A stretch of 61,859 bases of DNA, from positions 1-61,859 of the forward strand of contig DAOSBX010000011.1 in NCBI GenBank assembly GCA_035361075.1, read 5' to 3'. A program made the translations under genes and the position numbers. Origin of the DNA: Candidatus Hydrogenedens sp. (GTDB lineage Bacteria > Hydrogenedentota > Hydrogenedentia > Hydrogenedentales > Hydrogenedentaceae). The notes beneath the pieces are model-generated. The model saw nothing but the letters and a program-made list of their open reading frames with translations. It had not been told where the DNA came from and ran no database searches. Shown here one piece after another: positions 18,401 to 26,158 of this stretch. Position 1 is the stretch's first letter; each line of letters begins with the position of its first letter.

Positions 18401-18791
18401 CTGCAATCACGCGTTTATTTGCGGAGGGGTCTGTTCGAATAACTTGACCTGCCGGTACAGTAGGATGAGTTGTATAGAAAGTGGTCACGACATTAAAGCC
18501 CCATGCTTTTAAAACCGTGCGGGCTTGCTCTTCTGTTAAACCTGCCACATTTGGTATTGGTATTGTACGCAAATCTGCGTATATCTTACCGTTCAAATCC
18601 ATACTGTTCGGCTGAAACATATCTAAGAAATATTGAAATTCCCCAAGGTCTACACCTTCCAGCAATGAATTTTCAAGCACCTTTTGAAGACTGTCACAGA
18701 AGTCCAAATTAAGGGATTCTGCTTTTGCGAGAGACGGGAACATAATTAGTCCCAAAACGACCACGACCGCTACAAATTTCATTTTTAACAT
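15408..18791 (-). CDS. Large secreted protein: PASTA, CHRD-like and DUF4397-like domains, EG-rich linker, doubled EF-hand tail
   Basis: An 1127-aa exported protein with a signal peptide to about residue 25. A PASTA domain covers 77-141 (IPNVAGLTEEQARTVLKAWGF). Two or three CHRD-like beta domains lie at about 240-375, 465-590 and 640-745; each ends in YPDGEI/YPDGEL or HGEIGADL. A DUF4397-like region spans about 750-930 (VRIVNASFDS, ANIRFVNAVKDG). Residues 945-1026 are a repetitive PEG-T/V linker. The last 94 residues hold two related units with a Ca2+-loop pattern (D1034, D1036, D1038, E1045: DQDGDWKISLSEL; the second unit, SDYNPQDWTISLPEL, is degenerate) and cysteine pairs. The tail resembles dockerin or EF-hand modules that recur at protein C-termini in Hydrogenedentota-like genomes, perhaps for surface attachment. 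GGAGG precedes the ATG. Function unknown. Confidence 0.85.
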   Translation of the reverse strand: MLKMKFVAVVVVLGLIMFPSLAKAESLNLDFCDSLQKVLENSLLEGVDLGEFQYFLDMFQPNSMDLNGKIYADLRTIPIPNVAGLTEEQARTVLKAWGFNVVTTFYTTHPTVPAGQVIRTDPSANKRVIAGSDVRLRVSTGEGPENTPIDSISAVEFIGNLSGNGILDIANEFGLIQRIANDETFDNGILTHEQVYNAWTHNLTQFQTDMGPTLSAILPGIIPGIQEIFLAYLTLGDGDYTIYSQPTPNQFEGYMNGGVINPPTPSIAKGFVKMTQTLDEGETNITGITFNIDITNIEGITSITAVNVATSETWWYIDFGKTDLSIEYTVTPEQLAMIDTTKIFPNDDYWNNFYIIAKTIAYPDGEIAVRLGDLEPRSILAEGEGSFGIIAGLIALLDEQLRKVTLEQFGTEMGFDNPYLNKENYIGLDDLLPEADADGDGASNRCEYEWFDKEYCRELVAKCSGSQVITKDGVDTGSLSKKKGSFVFRLWHDPEAEEVYMDVEITPAVTLSKITQIGIFDGMNNETPLIYDFPGPFNTSPYKHRITQAELEAMPSAENPHLIICTSNQPGITDHGEIGADLKQYCSQIFSSGAKSLKQKEVIRYVDAALSSDFRPQYCTMVSGCHIELKNDRVVPPVPPISSGTVDVDTILYLDTQEISYKITVNYIEGNTGPISVGLYEGGIGENGNLILDLGGPASPVVRVLTPEEAQLIAGKDVYVLLTSSGYPDGELRAQLDCEGNVRIVNASFDSQTLDVCMNGIPTFVLVEYPSATSYRPVLSNEYNFRIIPGTGGYDTCLNAPIISTNLDIFGDSSITVVATGWVDSLEMFTLEDDNRAPASGFANIRFVNAVKDGYAVDFIFAGWPPELTPLFSNISALSSTPYYGISAPDTLDIVISKAGLPEEVIAMQSEVQFLPGGVYTIFLVGPVPLKNGYQLLITEDRPGELPPEGEGTPEGAPEGVVEGTPEGTPEGVVEGTPEGVVEGTPEGTPEGTPEGVVEGTPEGVVEGTPEGTPEGTPEGVVEGEPPTPPHSADQDGDWKISLSELLRVIQFFNLGGYHCDPSGEDGYAPGLDGDKTCTPHASDYNPQDWTISLPELLRLIQLFNLNGYYPCEGGEDGYCPGSGGPA
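15721..15900. repeat. 72-bp tandem repeat in the EG-rich linker
   Basis: Units lie at 15721-15792 and 15793-15864, followed by a partial third unit at 15865-15900. The first two differ at one base that I can see. Each unit encodes 24 residues of the PEG-T/V linker and itself contains shorter 12-15 bp sub-repeats (CCTTC-G/A-ACTAC, CCTTCNGGGGT). The near-identity implies recent duplication by slippage or recombination, so linker length is probably variable between strains. Confidence 0.9.
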
Positions 18792-18984
18792 ATAACTATC
18801 CTCCAGTTAAAGTTCTGTTATTTAACTCTATTCAATTAGTATACCTTTATCAGCCCAAAAAAACAAATCAACCTTTTATTTATTTTATATTATCTTTTAT
18901 AATAATACCACAAAATTTATCTAAAAATGTTAAATTTTTTTGTCGGTGAAAATATTTAGTTTTGGGAATCTGGAGGTTTTAGAT

Positions 18985-21657
18985 ATGATTAATCGCTACT
19001 TAACATACAAAAAAACATGTACTACATATCTTTTTACTATCTATTTATGTCTTCTTATGTTCATTTCTACAGATGCTTTTAGTATAGATTCGGGTATAAA
19101 ATTACGATTTTCTATTCCAGAAGAGAGAGTGTGGCTCGGCCCATATTTTTGGGCAAATCGTTTACAAGATTGGCGGTCCACAAAAGATGGAATACAAAGC
19201 GTAACAAAAAGAATTAATTATGATTACAGAACTGTTCATATATTAAGTCATCGTATAGGTAATACAGAAGGTAGTTTTTTGTTTAAGGTTGACATCAAAC
19301 CTCTTATTATTTCTTCCGATGGGCTTGACACTTTTGCAGGGTTTTTAATAGGGGCGGGCTCTGGTATAGAGTTTCGTGCATCTGCTTTGGTTCATCATAG
19401 TCCTGGTGCAAATGGTGGCATTATGGTAGGTATTGACGAACATGGCAGGGCAATTATTAAAGACTTTACGAAAAAAAATGCTCCTGTTATTGCCACTGGG
19501 AAAGTTCCAAATCGTTTTGCTTATTCCTATCGTGTTCAAGTTCAAGGAACTCAAAAAGGGGAGTGGATTACCTTATGGCTTTATATATTCGATACAGAAA
19601 CAAATGAATTGTTATCTGATACGTCTATTGAAAAAATACCGGCACAACAAACAGAAGGAAACATTGCTTTTGTTTCTCATCCGGGGAAAGGTTCGGTTCC
19701 GGCTAATTTCTGTTTTCAAAATTTCGAGATGAAAGGGAGTAAACTTGAGGAGATAAGTTCCGAGGAGAAAGAAGTAGGACCTATTATTGGAGCACTTTAC
19801 ACCATTAGTAGAGGAAATCTATATTTATCAGCCCAATTATTCCCATTAGGAAAAGAAGAGGGTAAAGAGGCAAGTCTTGAGGTTCAAAAAAATATGAGAT
19901 GGATTGAATTAGCAAAAGCAAATGTAGATAGGACTGCATGGGTTGCTCGATTTGAAATACCACATTGGGAACTTAATAAAGATATACCCTATCGTGTCGT
20001 GGTTCAAGCCAATGACTTAGAAGGGAACCTTCGTTCTTTTGCTTATTATGGAACTATTCGAAAAGAGCCGAAGGAATCAGACACCTTTGTATGTGCAGGA
20101 TTCACAGGTTCGAGAATGGTAGGTGGCGATGGTGTAGATACAGGTTCGTATGAATGGACAACTGCAAAGGTGTGGTTTCCTCATGGAGACCTCGTAAGTA
20201 AGGTAAAATACCACAACCCAGACTTACTATTTTTCTCTGGTGACCAGATATATGAACATGCCAGTCCTACACGAAGAGAGGTGGATATATTGGATTATTT
20301 ATATCGATGGTATATGTGGTATTGGTCTTTTCGTCATTTAACCAGAGAACGTCCTACTGTGTGTATCCCTGATGACCACGATGTATATCAAGGGAATCTT
20401 TGGGGAGCAGGTGGCAGACCAGCAAAAGTCCAAGATGATGGTGGTTATGTACACCCTCCGGATTTTGTAAATGCAATTCAAAAAACACAAACTGCCCATT
20501 TACCTCCACCCTTTGATCCGACTCCTATCGAACAAGGTATTACCGTTTACTATACAGACCTTGTCTACGCCGGGATTAGCATGGCTATTTTAGAGGACCG
20601 AAAATTTAAATCTTCACCCAAAGAATTTTTACCGGATAGCCAGTGTGAGAATGGCTGGTTCCAAAATCCAAAATTCGACCCTAAAAAAGAAGCAGATGCT
20701 CCGGGTGCTGTCCTATTAGGTGATAGACAAATGAAATTTTTAAATACATGGGTAGAGGACTGGTCGTATGGAGCACAATTCAAAGTAGTGTTATCTCAAA
20801 CCTTATATGCGAGTGCAAGTACACTACCTGCAAACGAGACGAGGGACAATATTATTCCGAAACTGGAACTTTATCCACCTGAAGAATACCCAGAGTTTTA
20901 TGCAATTAAAGCGGATGCTGATACTAATGGTTGGCCACCATCTGCAAGGAATGAAGCCCTCCGCCTTTGGAGAAAATGTTTTGCTGTGCACATCTGCGGA
21001 GACCAACACTTAGGGATAACACTTCAATATGGAGTGGAACACTGGAATGACTCGTCGTATGCATTTGCGGTTCCAGCTCTGGGGACTCGTTTTCCACGTC
21101 GCTGGTTTCCACCTATTCCTGGGAAAAACCGAAAAGAAGGGGCACCACGTTATACAGGCGAATATGAAGATGGTTTCGGTAACAAAATTACTGTGCATGC
21201 AGTTGCTAATCCTATGCTATATGGAATAGAACCACAAGAACTTTATAACCCTGCCACAGGCTACGGAATTGTTCGAATTAATAAAAACACACGAACTGTT
21301 ACCTTTGAATGCTGGCCACGTTGGGAGTCTCCAGTCGTAGAAAATGCAAAACAATTCAACGGCTGGCCTATTACAATCAAACAAACTGATAACTACAACT
21401 CAGACATTAAAGGATATTTGCCTATAATAAAAATCAACGGCATAAAACAACCTGTTATCAAAGTTCGGCGAGCAAAAGATAATAGTCTTGTCTATTCATT
21501 AAGGCTTAATTCTAATCAATTCCAACCATTCGTTTTTGAAGAGGGCACATATCTTGTTGAAATTCTCGAACCTGAAACGGAAAAAATACAAATAATAAAA
21601 GACCTTGAAATTACTTCCGATTCTGAGAAGGACAAAATTATTGAAATAAAATTTTAA
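18985..21657 (+). CDS. Secreted PhoD-like metallophosphatase
   Basis: From the ATG at 18985 this is 890 aa with a signal peptide (hydrophobic YLFTIYLCLLMFIS, cut near DAFS). The frame is open to a TTG at 18940, but GGAGG at 18972-18976 lies 8 nt before the ATG and decides the start. An N-terminal beta region of about 250 residues (lectin/LamG-like, uncertain) precedes a metallophosphatase domain with PhoD-type metal motifs: FSGDQIYEH, PDDHDVYQGN, SMAILEDRKFKSSP and HICGDQHLG. PhoD enzymes are Ca/Fe-dependent phosphodiesterases acting outside the cytoplasm. A C-terminal beta domain follows. The gene is divergent from the 1127-aa surface-protein gene and separated from it by about 190 bp of AT-rich DNA that must carry both promoters. 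Confidence 0.85.
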   Translation: MINRYLTYKKTCTTYLFTIYLCLLMFISTDAFSIDSGIKLRFSIPEERVWLGPYFWANRLQDWRSTKDGIQSVTKRINYDYRTVHILSHRIGNTEGSFLFKVDIKPLIISSDGLDTFAGFLIGAGSGIEFRASALVHHSPGANGGIMVGIDEHGRAIIKDFTKKNAPVIATGKVPNRFAYSYRVQVQGTQKGEWITLWLYIFDTETNELLSDTSIEKIPAQQTEGNIAFVSHPGKGSVPANFCFQNFEMKGSKLEEISSEEKEVGPIIGALYTISRGNLYLSAQLFPLGKEEGKEASLEVQKNMRWIELAKANVDRTAWVARFEIPHWELNKDIPYRVVVQANDLEGNLRSFAYYGTIRKEPKESDTFVCAGFTGSRMVGGDGVDTGSYEWTTAKVWFPHGDLVSKVKYHNPDLLFFSGDQIYEHASPTRREVDILDYLYRWYMWYWSFRHLTRERPTVCIPDDHDVYQGNLWGAGGRPAKVQDDGGYVHPPDFVNAIQKTQTAHLPPPFDPTPIEQGITVYYTDLVYAGISMAILEDRKFKSSPKEFLPDSQCENGWFQNPKFDPKKEADAPGAVLLGDRQMKFLNTWVEDWSYGAQFKVVLSQTLYASASTLPANETRDNIIPKLELYPPEEYPEFYAIKADADTNGWPPSARNEALRLWRKCFAVHICGDQHLGITLQYGVEHWNDSSYAFAVPALGTRFPRRWFPPIPGKNRKEGAPRYTGEYEDGFGNKITVHAVANPMLYGIEPQELYNPATGYGIVRINKNTRTVTFECWPRWESPVVENAKQFNGWPITIKQTDNYNSDIKGYLPIIKINGIKQPVIKVRRAKDNSLVYSLRLNSNQFQPFVFEEGTYLVEILEPETEKIQIIKDLEITSDSEKDKIIEIKF

Positions 21658-21773
21658 AAATACGTACAAAAACAATTTCGCCAACGGGATTACAGTTCTC
21701 AAAAATAGTGTTCTTATGCTACAATGATAAAATAATTATTTTAAAAAATAGTTCAACAATAAAGGGTTAACAT

Positions 21774-22934
21774 ATGCAGATAAAACAAAATAAATTATGT
21801 GCAGGATCTATTATCTTTGTGGGGTTTATCCTAATTTCTTTTTTTGGCTATTCGAAAGAGCAACGTGAAAATATTAAGGAGACACTCCAAACTGCAAAAC
21901 AAATTGCGGTGTCTATCACGGTTGTTCCTGATGAATTTGTTATAGCAGTATCCCCTGTACGGCAAACATTACAAATCATCCATAGCACTGCACGATTAGC
22001 AGGAGCCCTAATATCCGAGGTGCAAAATGAAAACTATCGTAAAGATTTACAAAAAGCTATTGGTGAGATAAAAGTAACCGACTCATATCGAGATGCAATA
22101 TTAAATGCTCTAAAAAATAAAGTTTCAGGGGAGATTATAGAAGTTCCACCATTAGGCTCAACGGCAAAATATAAGACTGACCGAGAAGCAGTGCAAGAGC
22201 GATTAAAACAACTGCGAGCCAAAAACTTTGATGTGTTAATTGATATGAAAATTACGTGTGGTATTTATGGTCCTGAAGGTGAAATGTTTTTCCGTTGGAA
22301 TGGAAAACTCTATGACCTACACAATGAAAAATTACTCTGGCGAAATGAAATGGTATTTTCTCCAAGTGTCGATTTTCGGATAAATCAGGATTTTAAAACA
22401 TACTTTAATCCGTTTAAATCAAACATGTTCTCACCTCGACTTACACTAAGCAAAAATGCTTTGAGTCGTTGGACAGATAACCACGGAGAAAACTTTAAAA
22501 ACTCGAAAGAATATGGGATTCAACTTGCCGTTTCTTCACTTTTGGGCGAATTACAATTAGAGGATTCGAAAGAAGTTTACTTTGCAAAGGGTATTTCGGA
22601 ACTATATCGCCGAAAATGGAAAAGAGCGGTACCCTTGTTTGAAAAGGGATGGCAACAGGAAAAAATAGATGCTATTGTTGGCAATGCTTTGTTAGTTGCT
22701 TTATATAAAGCGAAGCGAGTAGATGAAGCTATTAAAGTAGGGGAAGCACTGTCACAAAGTTCAGCAGTAAAACCGTATTCCCCACTTTTTTATAACTTAG
22801 CTATTATATATACTGAAAAGAAAAAGGATGCACAAAGAGCAAAGGAATATTACCAGAAATACATAGAGATATCAGGGACAACGGATTCAAAATTAGAAAA
22901 GAAAATCAACTCTCTAAAGAAGGGGAAATCATAA
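21774..22934 (+). CDS. Exported protein with C-terminal TPR-like repeats, function unknown
   Basis: This 386-aa protein starts with a probable signal peptide or membrane anchor (LCAGSIIFVGFILISFFGYS). Residues about 30-260 match no family I recognise; they resemble the secreted lipoprotein-like proteins that assess copy or stress state only in general fold (alternating strands, EVPPLGSTAKYKTDREAVQERL). Residues about 265-386 have TPR-like helix pairs (AKGISELYRRKWKRAVPLFEKGW, FYNLAIIYTEKKKDAQRAKEYYQKYIEI). AAAGGG precedes the ATG. The stop lies 17 bp before the glycosyltransferase-like gene, so the two are probably co-transcribed and may act together at the envelope. Confidence 0.7.
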   Translation: MQIKQNKLCAGSIIFVGFILISFFGYSKEQRENIKETLQTAKQIAVSITVVPDEFVIAVSPVRQTLQIIHSTARLAGALISEVQNENYRKDLQKAIGEIKVTDSYRDAILNALKNKVSGEIIEVPPLGSTAKYKTDREAVQERLKQLRAKNFDVLIDMKITCGIYGPEGEMFFRWNGKLYDLHNEKLLWRNEMVFSPSVDFRINQDFKTYFNPFKSNMFSPRLTLSKNALSRWTDNHGENFKNSKEYGIQLAVSSLLGELQLEDSKEVYFAKGISELYRRKWKRAVPLFEKGWQQEKIDAIVGNALLVALYKAKRVDEAIKVGEALSQSSAVKPYSPLFYNLAIIYTEKKKDAQRAKEYYQKYIEISGTTDSKLEKKINSLKKGKS

Positions 22935-22951
22935 ATAATACAAAGAGATAT

Positions 22952-24610
22952 ATGCCAGTTTCATTATTTACTAATCGTCGTTTCCTGACATTAATATGTG
23001 TATTTTTGCTTTTCGTTATTTGGGTGGTTTTCACGTATAGTAAATTTACTACTCACGGTTTATCCTTATCCCCAGACTCCTATATCTACTTAGATACTGC
23101 CCTAAATATTAGTGAAGGACGCGGTATTGTACATTCATTTGTAATGACAAACCAACTAAATATTTGGGACAATGAAAAACGTTACATCCCTATGAATTAC
23201 TGGGCACCCGGATTCCCTTTGTTAATTGTTTTGGCACATAAACTTTTCGGGTACTCATCATTCCCCTCTGCCAGTGAAATATGTGTTTGGTTAGCTTTCA
23301 TTGGAACTACATCAATCGTTTTTTTTCAAACAAGCCGTTTTTGGGGAGTTAATGCTGGGATTTGGTCGTTTATTCTAATATTGTTACTATACCCTATTTC
23401 TTATGTCTACTCATGGGTTTGGAGTGATGGAATTGTTATTCCTTTTACATTAGGCTCATTATGGCTTCTCACAGAACAAAAGAAATTTCATAAAGTAACG
23501 TCGATATTTTCAGGAATATTGGCAGGGTTAGCCTTTTCTATCCGTTATATTCATGGGTTATTACTTCCATTAGGATTCTTTATTATCTTAACTCAACAGA
23601 TTTTTTTTGAATCAGAAGAAAACATGTCTAACCAAGGTAAATTCTTTCCAACAAAATACTATAAGGTATTAGCCACTTCTTTCCTATTTACAACAGGTTG
23701 GGCAATCTGTGCAATTCCTATCTTTGCGAGAAATTTAATAGTAACAGGGTCAATTTTTGGACTGCCACGACCTCAGAGCGATATATCCCTATGGCAAAAC
23801 ATAAAATTAACATTTTCAGCCCTATCCACAAATTGGATTTTCCCTAAGATTATACCTAATGAAATACAAGGCTCTTTACTGGTAGCACTTTTTTTCTTTA
23901 TTATTTTAATAATAGTTGTACAAAGAAAATATAGCATATTAAAGGAGTATATAAAACACCATCTTGTATTCATCCATTTTATATGGGCTGTCAGTTACTT
24001 AATTGTTATCATTATTTATACTTCTTTTTATCAAATCGATGTTATAAGCCATCGATTACTTTTTCCCTTTACAATTTCAATAATAATACTTTTCTCTGGA
24101 TTATTTGAAAGAGTTTTTCCCCTACCTTATTGGTTAATGGTTGTTTTTTCTTCCCTGTCTATTTTCCTTTTTACACTCATTTACCCAATTACAAGTGAAA
24201 ACTATTTTACAACTGAAAATCTCTTAAATGACAATCCACGATTACAATGGGTTTGTTCTGAAACTCAACCTAATGATTGGATTATTGGTGATTCAACTTT
24301 TGATATAACCTTGGGGTGTGGACATCGTAGAAGCCTTTGCTTTATTCCAACTTCAGACAAAGAAGGGCCTCCAAATGAACAAACATTATTTTCGTTCTTA
24401 AACAGAATAAAATCAAAAGAGGCTCGAGTATTTATACTCTTACGAAAAGGGGTTCCCTTGGAAGAAGCCTTTTTCGACCAGTGGAAAAAATACTATGGAA
24501 ATGTAATTGCACATCTCGTATTCGATAGTGAGTATAAATATATTAAAACAAAAAATCGTTGGGCAGAAAAGTCTTTTGTAGCATTAGAAATAGAATATAA
24601 CCCGCTTTAA
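22952..24610 (+). CDS. Multipass membrane protein resembling GT-C (family 39-type) glycosyltransferases
   Basis: A 552-aa integral membrane protein with about 10-12 helices. After the first helix a periplasmic loop carries SPDSYIYLDTALNISEGRGI and further on NYWAPGFPLLIVLAHKLFGYS, the arrangement seen in dolichyl-phosphate-mannose-type and ArnT-like glycosyltransferases, where an acidic residue in the first loop acts in catalysis. A soluble C-terminal part of about 130 residues follows. It is likely to move a sugar from a polyprenyl-phosphate donor to an envelope acceptor. The family is inferred from topology and these loop motifs; donor and acceptor are unknown. It follows the TPR protein gene by 17 bp. 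Confidence 0.7.
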   Translation: MPVSLFTNRRFLTLICVFLLFVIWVVFTYSKFTTHGLSLSPDSYIYLDTALNISEGRGIVHSFVMTNQLNIWDNEKRYIPMNYWAPGFPLLIVLAHKLFGYSSFPSASEICVWLAFIGTTSIVFFQTSRFWGVNAGIWSFILILLLYPISYVYSWVWSDGIVIPFTLGSLWLLTEQKKFHKVTSIFSGILAGLAFSIRYIHGLLLPLGFFIILTQQIFFESEENMSNQGKFFPTKYYKVLATSFLFTTGWAICAIPIFARNLIVTGSIFGLPRPQSDISLWQNIKLTFSALSTNWIFPKIIPNEIQGSLLVALFFFIILIIVVQRKYSILKEYIKHHLVFIHFIWAVSYLIVIIIYTSFYQIDVISHRLLFPFTISIIILFSGLFERVFPLPYWLMVVFSSLSIFLFTLIYPITSENYFTTENLLNDNPRLQWVCSETQPNDWIIGDSTFDITLGCGHRRSLCFIPTSDKEGPPNEQTLFSFLNRIKSKEARVFILLRKGVPLEEAFFDQWKKYYGNVIAHLVFDSEYKYIKTKNRWAEKSFVALEIEYNPL

Positions 24611-24634
24611 AATAGTTTTTTATTTTACAAAATA

Positions 24635-24664
24635 TTGATTTTATAGGATAGATGCTTGTATAAT
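24635..24664 (+). promoter_or_regulatory. Promoter of the AAA_14/DUF4143 ATPase gene
   Basis: TTGATT (24635-24640) and a perfect TATAAT (24659-24664) are separated by 18 bp. Transcription would start near 24671, so the palindrome at 24674-24696 would lie directly on the start site and in the 5' leader, a classical operator position. Confidence 0.6.
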
Positions 24665-24673
24665 TATATAAAA

Positions 24674-24716
24674 TTTATGCACTGGCACTGCATAAAATTA
24701 AGGAGATTTATGCACT
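24674..24716. repeat. Left 43-bp repeat: palindrome plus half-site in front of the ATPase gene
   Basis: Positions 24674-24696 form an imperfect palindrome (TTTATGCA at one end, TGCATAAA at the other, centre CTGGCAC). Exactly 33 bp after its start, TTTATGCACT recurs at 24707-24716 as a half-site wedged between the AAGGAG ribosome binding site (24700-24705) and the ATG (24717). A matching copy follows the gene at 26034-26076, 1360 bp away, with about 38 of 43 positions identical by eye. Confidence 0.85.
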
Positions 24717-26009
24717 ATGGATAAAAATATAATAAAGCAGGTAGTTATCGACCAGAGAGGTGAGTTAGAACATCTTTACAAAAGGAATAAAATTGTAGAG
24801 CGGAGTATTTTAAATCTATATCGAAAACAAATAGACTCCGATTTAATAAAGGTTATCATGGGGATACGACGCTGTGGAAAATCGATTTTTGCTTACCAGC
24901 TATTCAAAGACCGTCATTTTGCATATTTGAATTTTGATGATGAGCGATTATCTTCCTTGGACACAAGTGACCTAAACACTATTCTCGAAATATTCTATGA
25001 AGTTTATGGGGAGTTTCGGGAAATAATATTCGATGAAATCCAGAATATTCCTAAATGGGAATTATTTGTGAATAGGCTTCATCGCCAAAACTTTAATATC
25101 ATCGTCACAGGGAGTAATGCGAAGCTTTTAGGACGCGAATTAGCCACACATCTTACGGGACGTCACTTGAGAGTAGAACTCTTTCCTTTTTCCTTTAAAG
25201 AATATTTAGCTTATTACGGTTTTCAAGAAAAAAAGTTATTGACAACAAAAGAAACCGCATTTATAAAGAAGAAACTAAATGAATATATACAAACAGGCGG
25301 GTTCCCTGAAACCTTAAAGGGAACTGTTGATACGAAACCATATCTTCAATCTTTATATTCAACGTTAATCACAAAAGACGTCGTTCTTCGACATCGTGTA
25401 AAATTTGTGAATAGTTTAATAGAAATCGCTAATTATCTTATCACCAATTATTCTGGTCTTATCAGCTTTAACAAAATAAAAAATATCTTCAAATTAAAAA
25501 GTATCCACACATCCTTAAACTACATATCTTATCTTGAGGAAGCTTATCTATTTTTCTTTGTTAAACGGCTTGCCTTCAAATATAAGGAAAGCGTCCTTGC
25601 TAATCGAAAATGTTATTGTATCGATACGGGACTCATCCATGCTTTAAGTTTTAAAACATCCGAGAACTTAGGGAAAGTATATGAAAATATTGTTGCATTG
25701 GAATTGCAACGGAAAAAATATTATGAAAATATCGAGTTTTATTACTGGCAAGATGTTTACAAAAATGAAGTGGATTTTGTAATTAAAGAAGGAATAAAAA
25801 TAAAACAATTAATTCAGGTATGTCACAGATTAGATAACCATGAAACAAGAGAGCGAGAAATGAAAGCACTCATAAAATGTAGTAAAGAACTAAAATGTAA
25901 TCAACTACTTATCATCACAGAGTACGAAGAAGGAGAAGAAATCATAGGAAAGAAGCGGATACAATATATACCTCTATGGAAATGGCTCCTTGAAAAGAGT
26001 CAAGGATAA
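24717..26009 (+). CDS. Solitary AAA_14/DUF4143 ATPase (COG1373-like)
   Basis: A 430-aa P-loop ATPase. Walker A is GIRRCGKS (residues 49-56), Walker B IIFDEIQN (103-110), followed by the sensor TGSNAKLLGREL (131-142) and the family hallmark TGRHLRVELFPFSFKEYL. The C-terminal half is DUF4143-like, with a helical segment (SLIEIANYLITNYSGLISFNKI), the phrase YLEEAYLFFFVKRL, CYCIDTGLIHAL, and a nuclease-like core GKVYENIVALEL...YYWQ...NEVDFVI...KQLIQV. The last strand has Gln where PD-(D/E)XK nucleases have Lys, so cleavage is doubtful. Members are common as stand-alone, often multicopy genes in bacteria and archaea with no settled role. The gene is bracketed by two near-identical 43-bp repeats. 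Confidence 0.9.
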   Translation: MDKNIIKQVVIDQRGELEHLYKRNKIVERSILNLYRKQIDSDLIKVIMGIRRCGKSIFAYQLFKDRHFAYLNFDDERLSSLDTSDLNTILEIFYEVYGEFREIIFDEIQNIPKWELFVNRLHRQNFNIIVTGSNAKLLGRELATHLTGRHLRVELFPFSFKEYLAYYGFQEKKLLTTKETAFIKKKLNEYIQTGGFPETLKGTVDTKPYLQSLYSTLITKDVVLRHRVKFVNSLIEIANYLITNYSGLISFNKIKNIFKLKSIHTSLNYISYLEEAYLFFFVKRLAFKYKESVLANRKCYCIDTGLIHALSFKTSENLGKVYENIVALELQRKKYYENIEFYYWQDVYKNEVDFVIKEGIKIKQLIQVCHRLDNHETREREMKALIKCSKELKCNQLLIITEYEEGEEIIGKKRIQYIPLWKWLLEKSQG

Positions 26010-26030
26010 AATGACAATATAATAAATCAT

Positions 26031-26076
26031 AATTTTATGCACTGGCAGTGCATAAAATTTATAATATTTATGCACT
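26031..26076. repeat. Right 43-bp repeat: perfect palindrome plus half-site after the ATPase gene
   Basis: A perfect inverted repeat at 26031-26059 has 13-bp arms (AATTTTATGCACT and AGTGCATAAAATT) and a GGC centre. TTTATGCACTG recurs at 26067-26077, again 33 bp after the start of the corresponding TTTATGCACTGG at 26034. The right copy is the more perfect palindrome; the left differs by one base in the core, and four in the spacer. It starts 22 bp beyond the ATPase stop. Confidence 0.85.
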
Positions 26077-26091
26077 GAAGGTAAACTGACT

Positions 26092-26120
26092 TTTACTTTT
26101 TTATTTGCCTTGTTTATGAT
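26092..26120 (+). promoter_or_regulatory. Possible promoter of the SDR gene
   Basis: TTTACT (26092-26097) and TATGAT (26115-26120) are spaced by 17 bp and lie about 40 bp before the SDR start. The right-hand ATPase repeat ends just 15 bp upstream, so any protein binding it could also affect this promoter. Confidence 0.45.
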
Positions 26121-26158
26121 ACATTAATAACAAACTAACCTATCATAAAGGAGCAAAT

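Noticed and set aside
26031..26059. Right palindrome read as the ATPase terminator
   Set aside because: It can fold, but the stem is AT-rich, the downstream run is not a U-tract, and the left copy at the promoter shows the sequence is conserved for another reason.
24674..26077. ATPase region as an IS element
   Set aside because: No transposase or integrase is coded, and the end repeats are in direct, not inverted, orientation.
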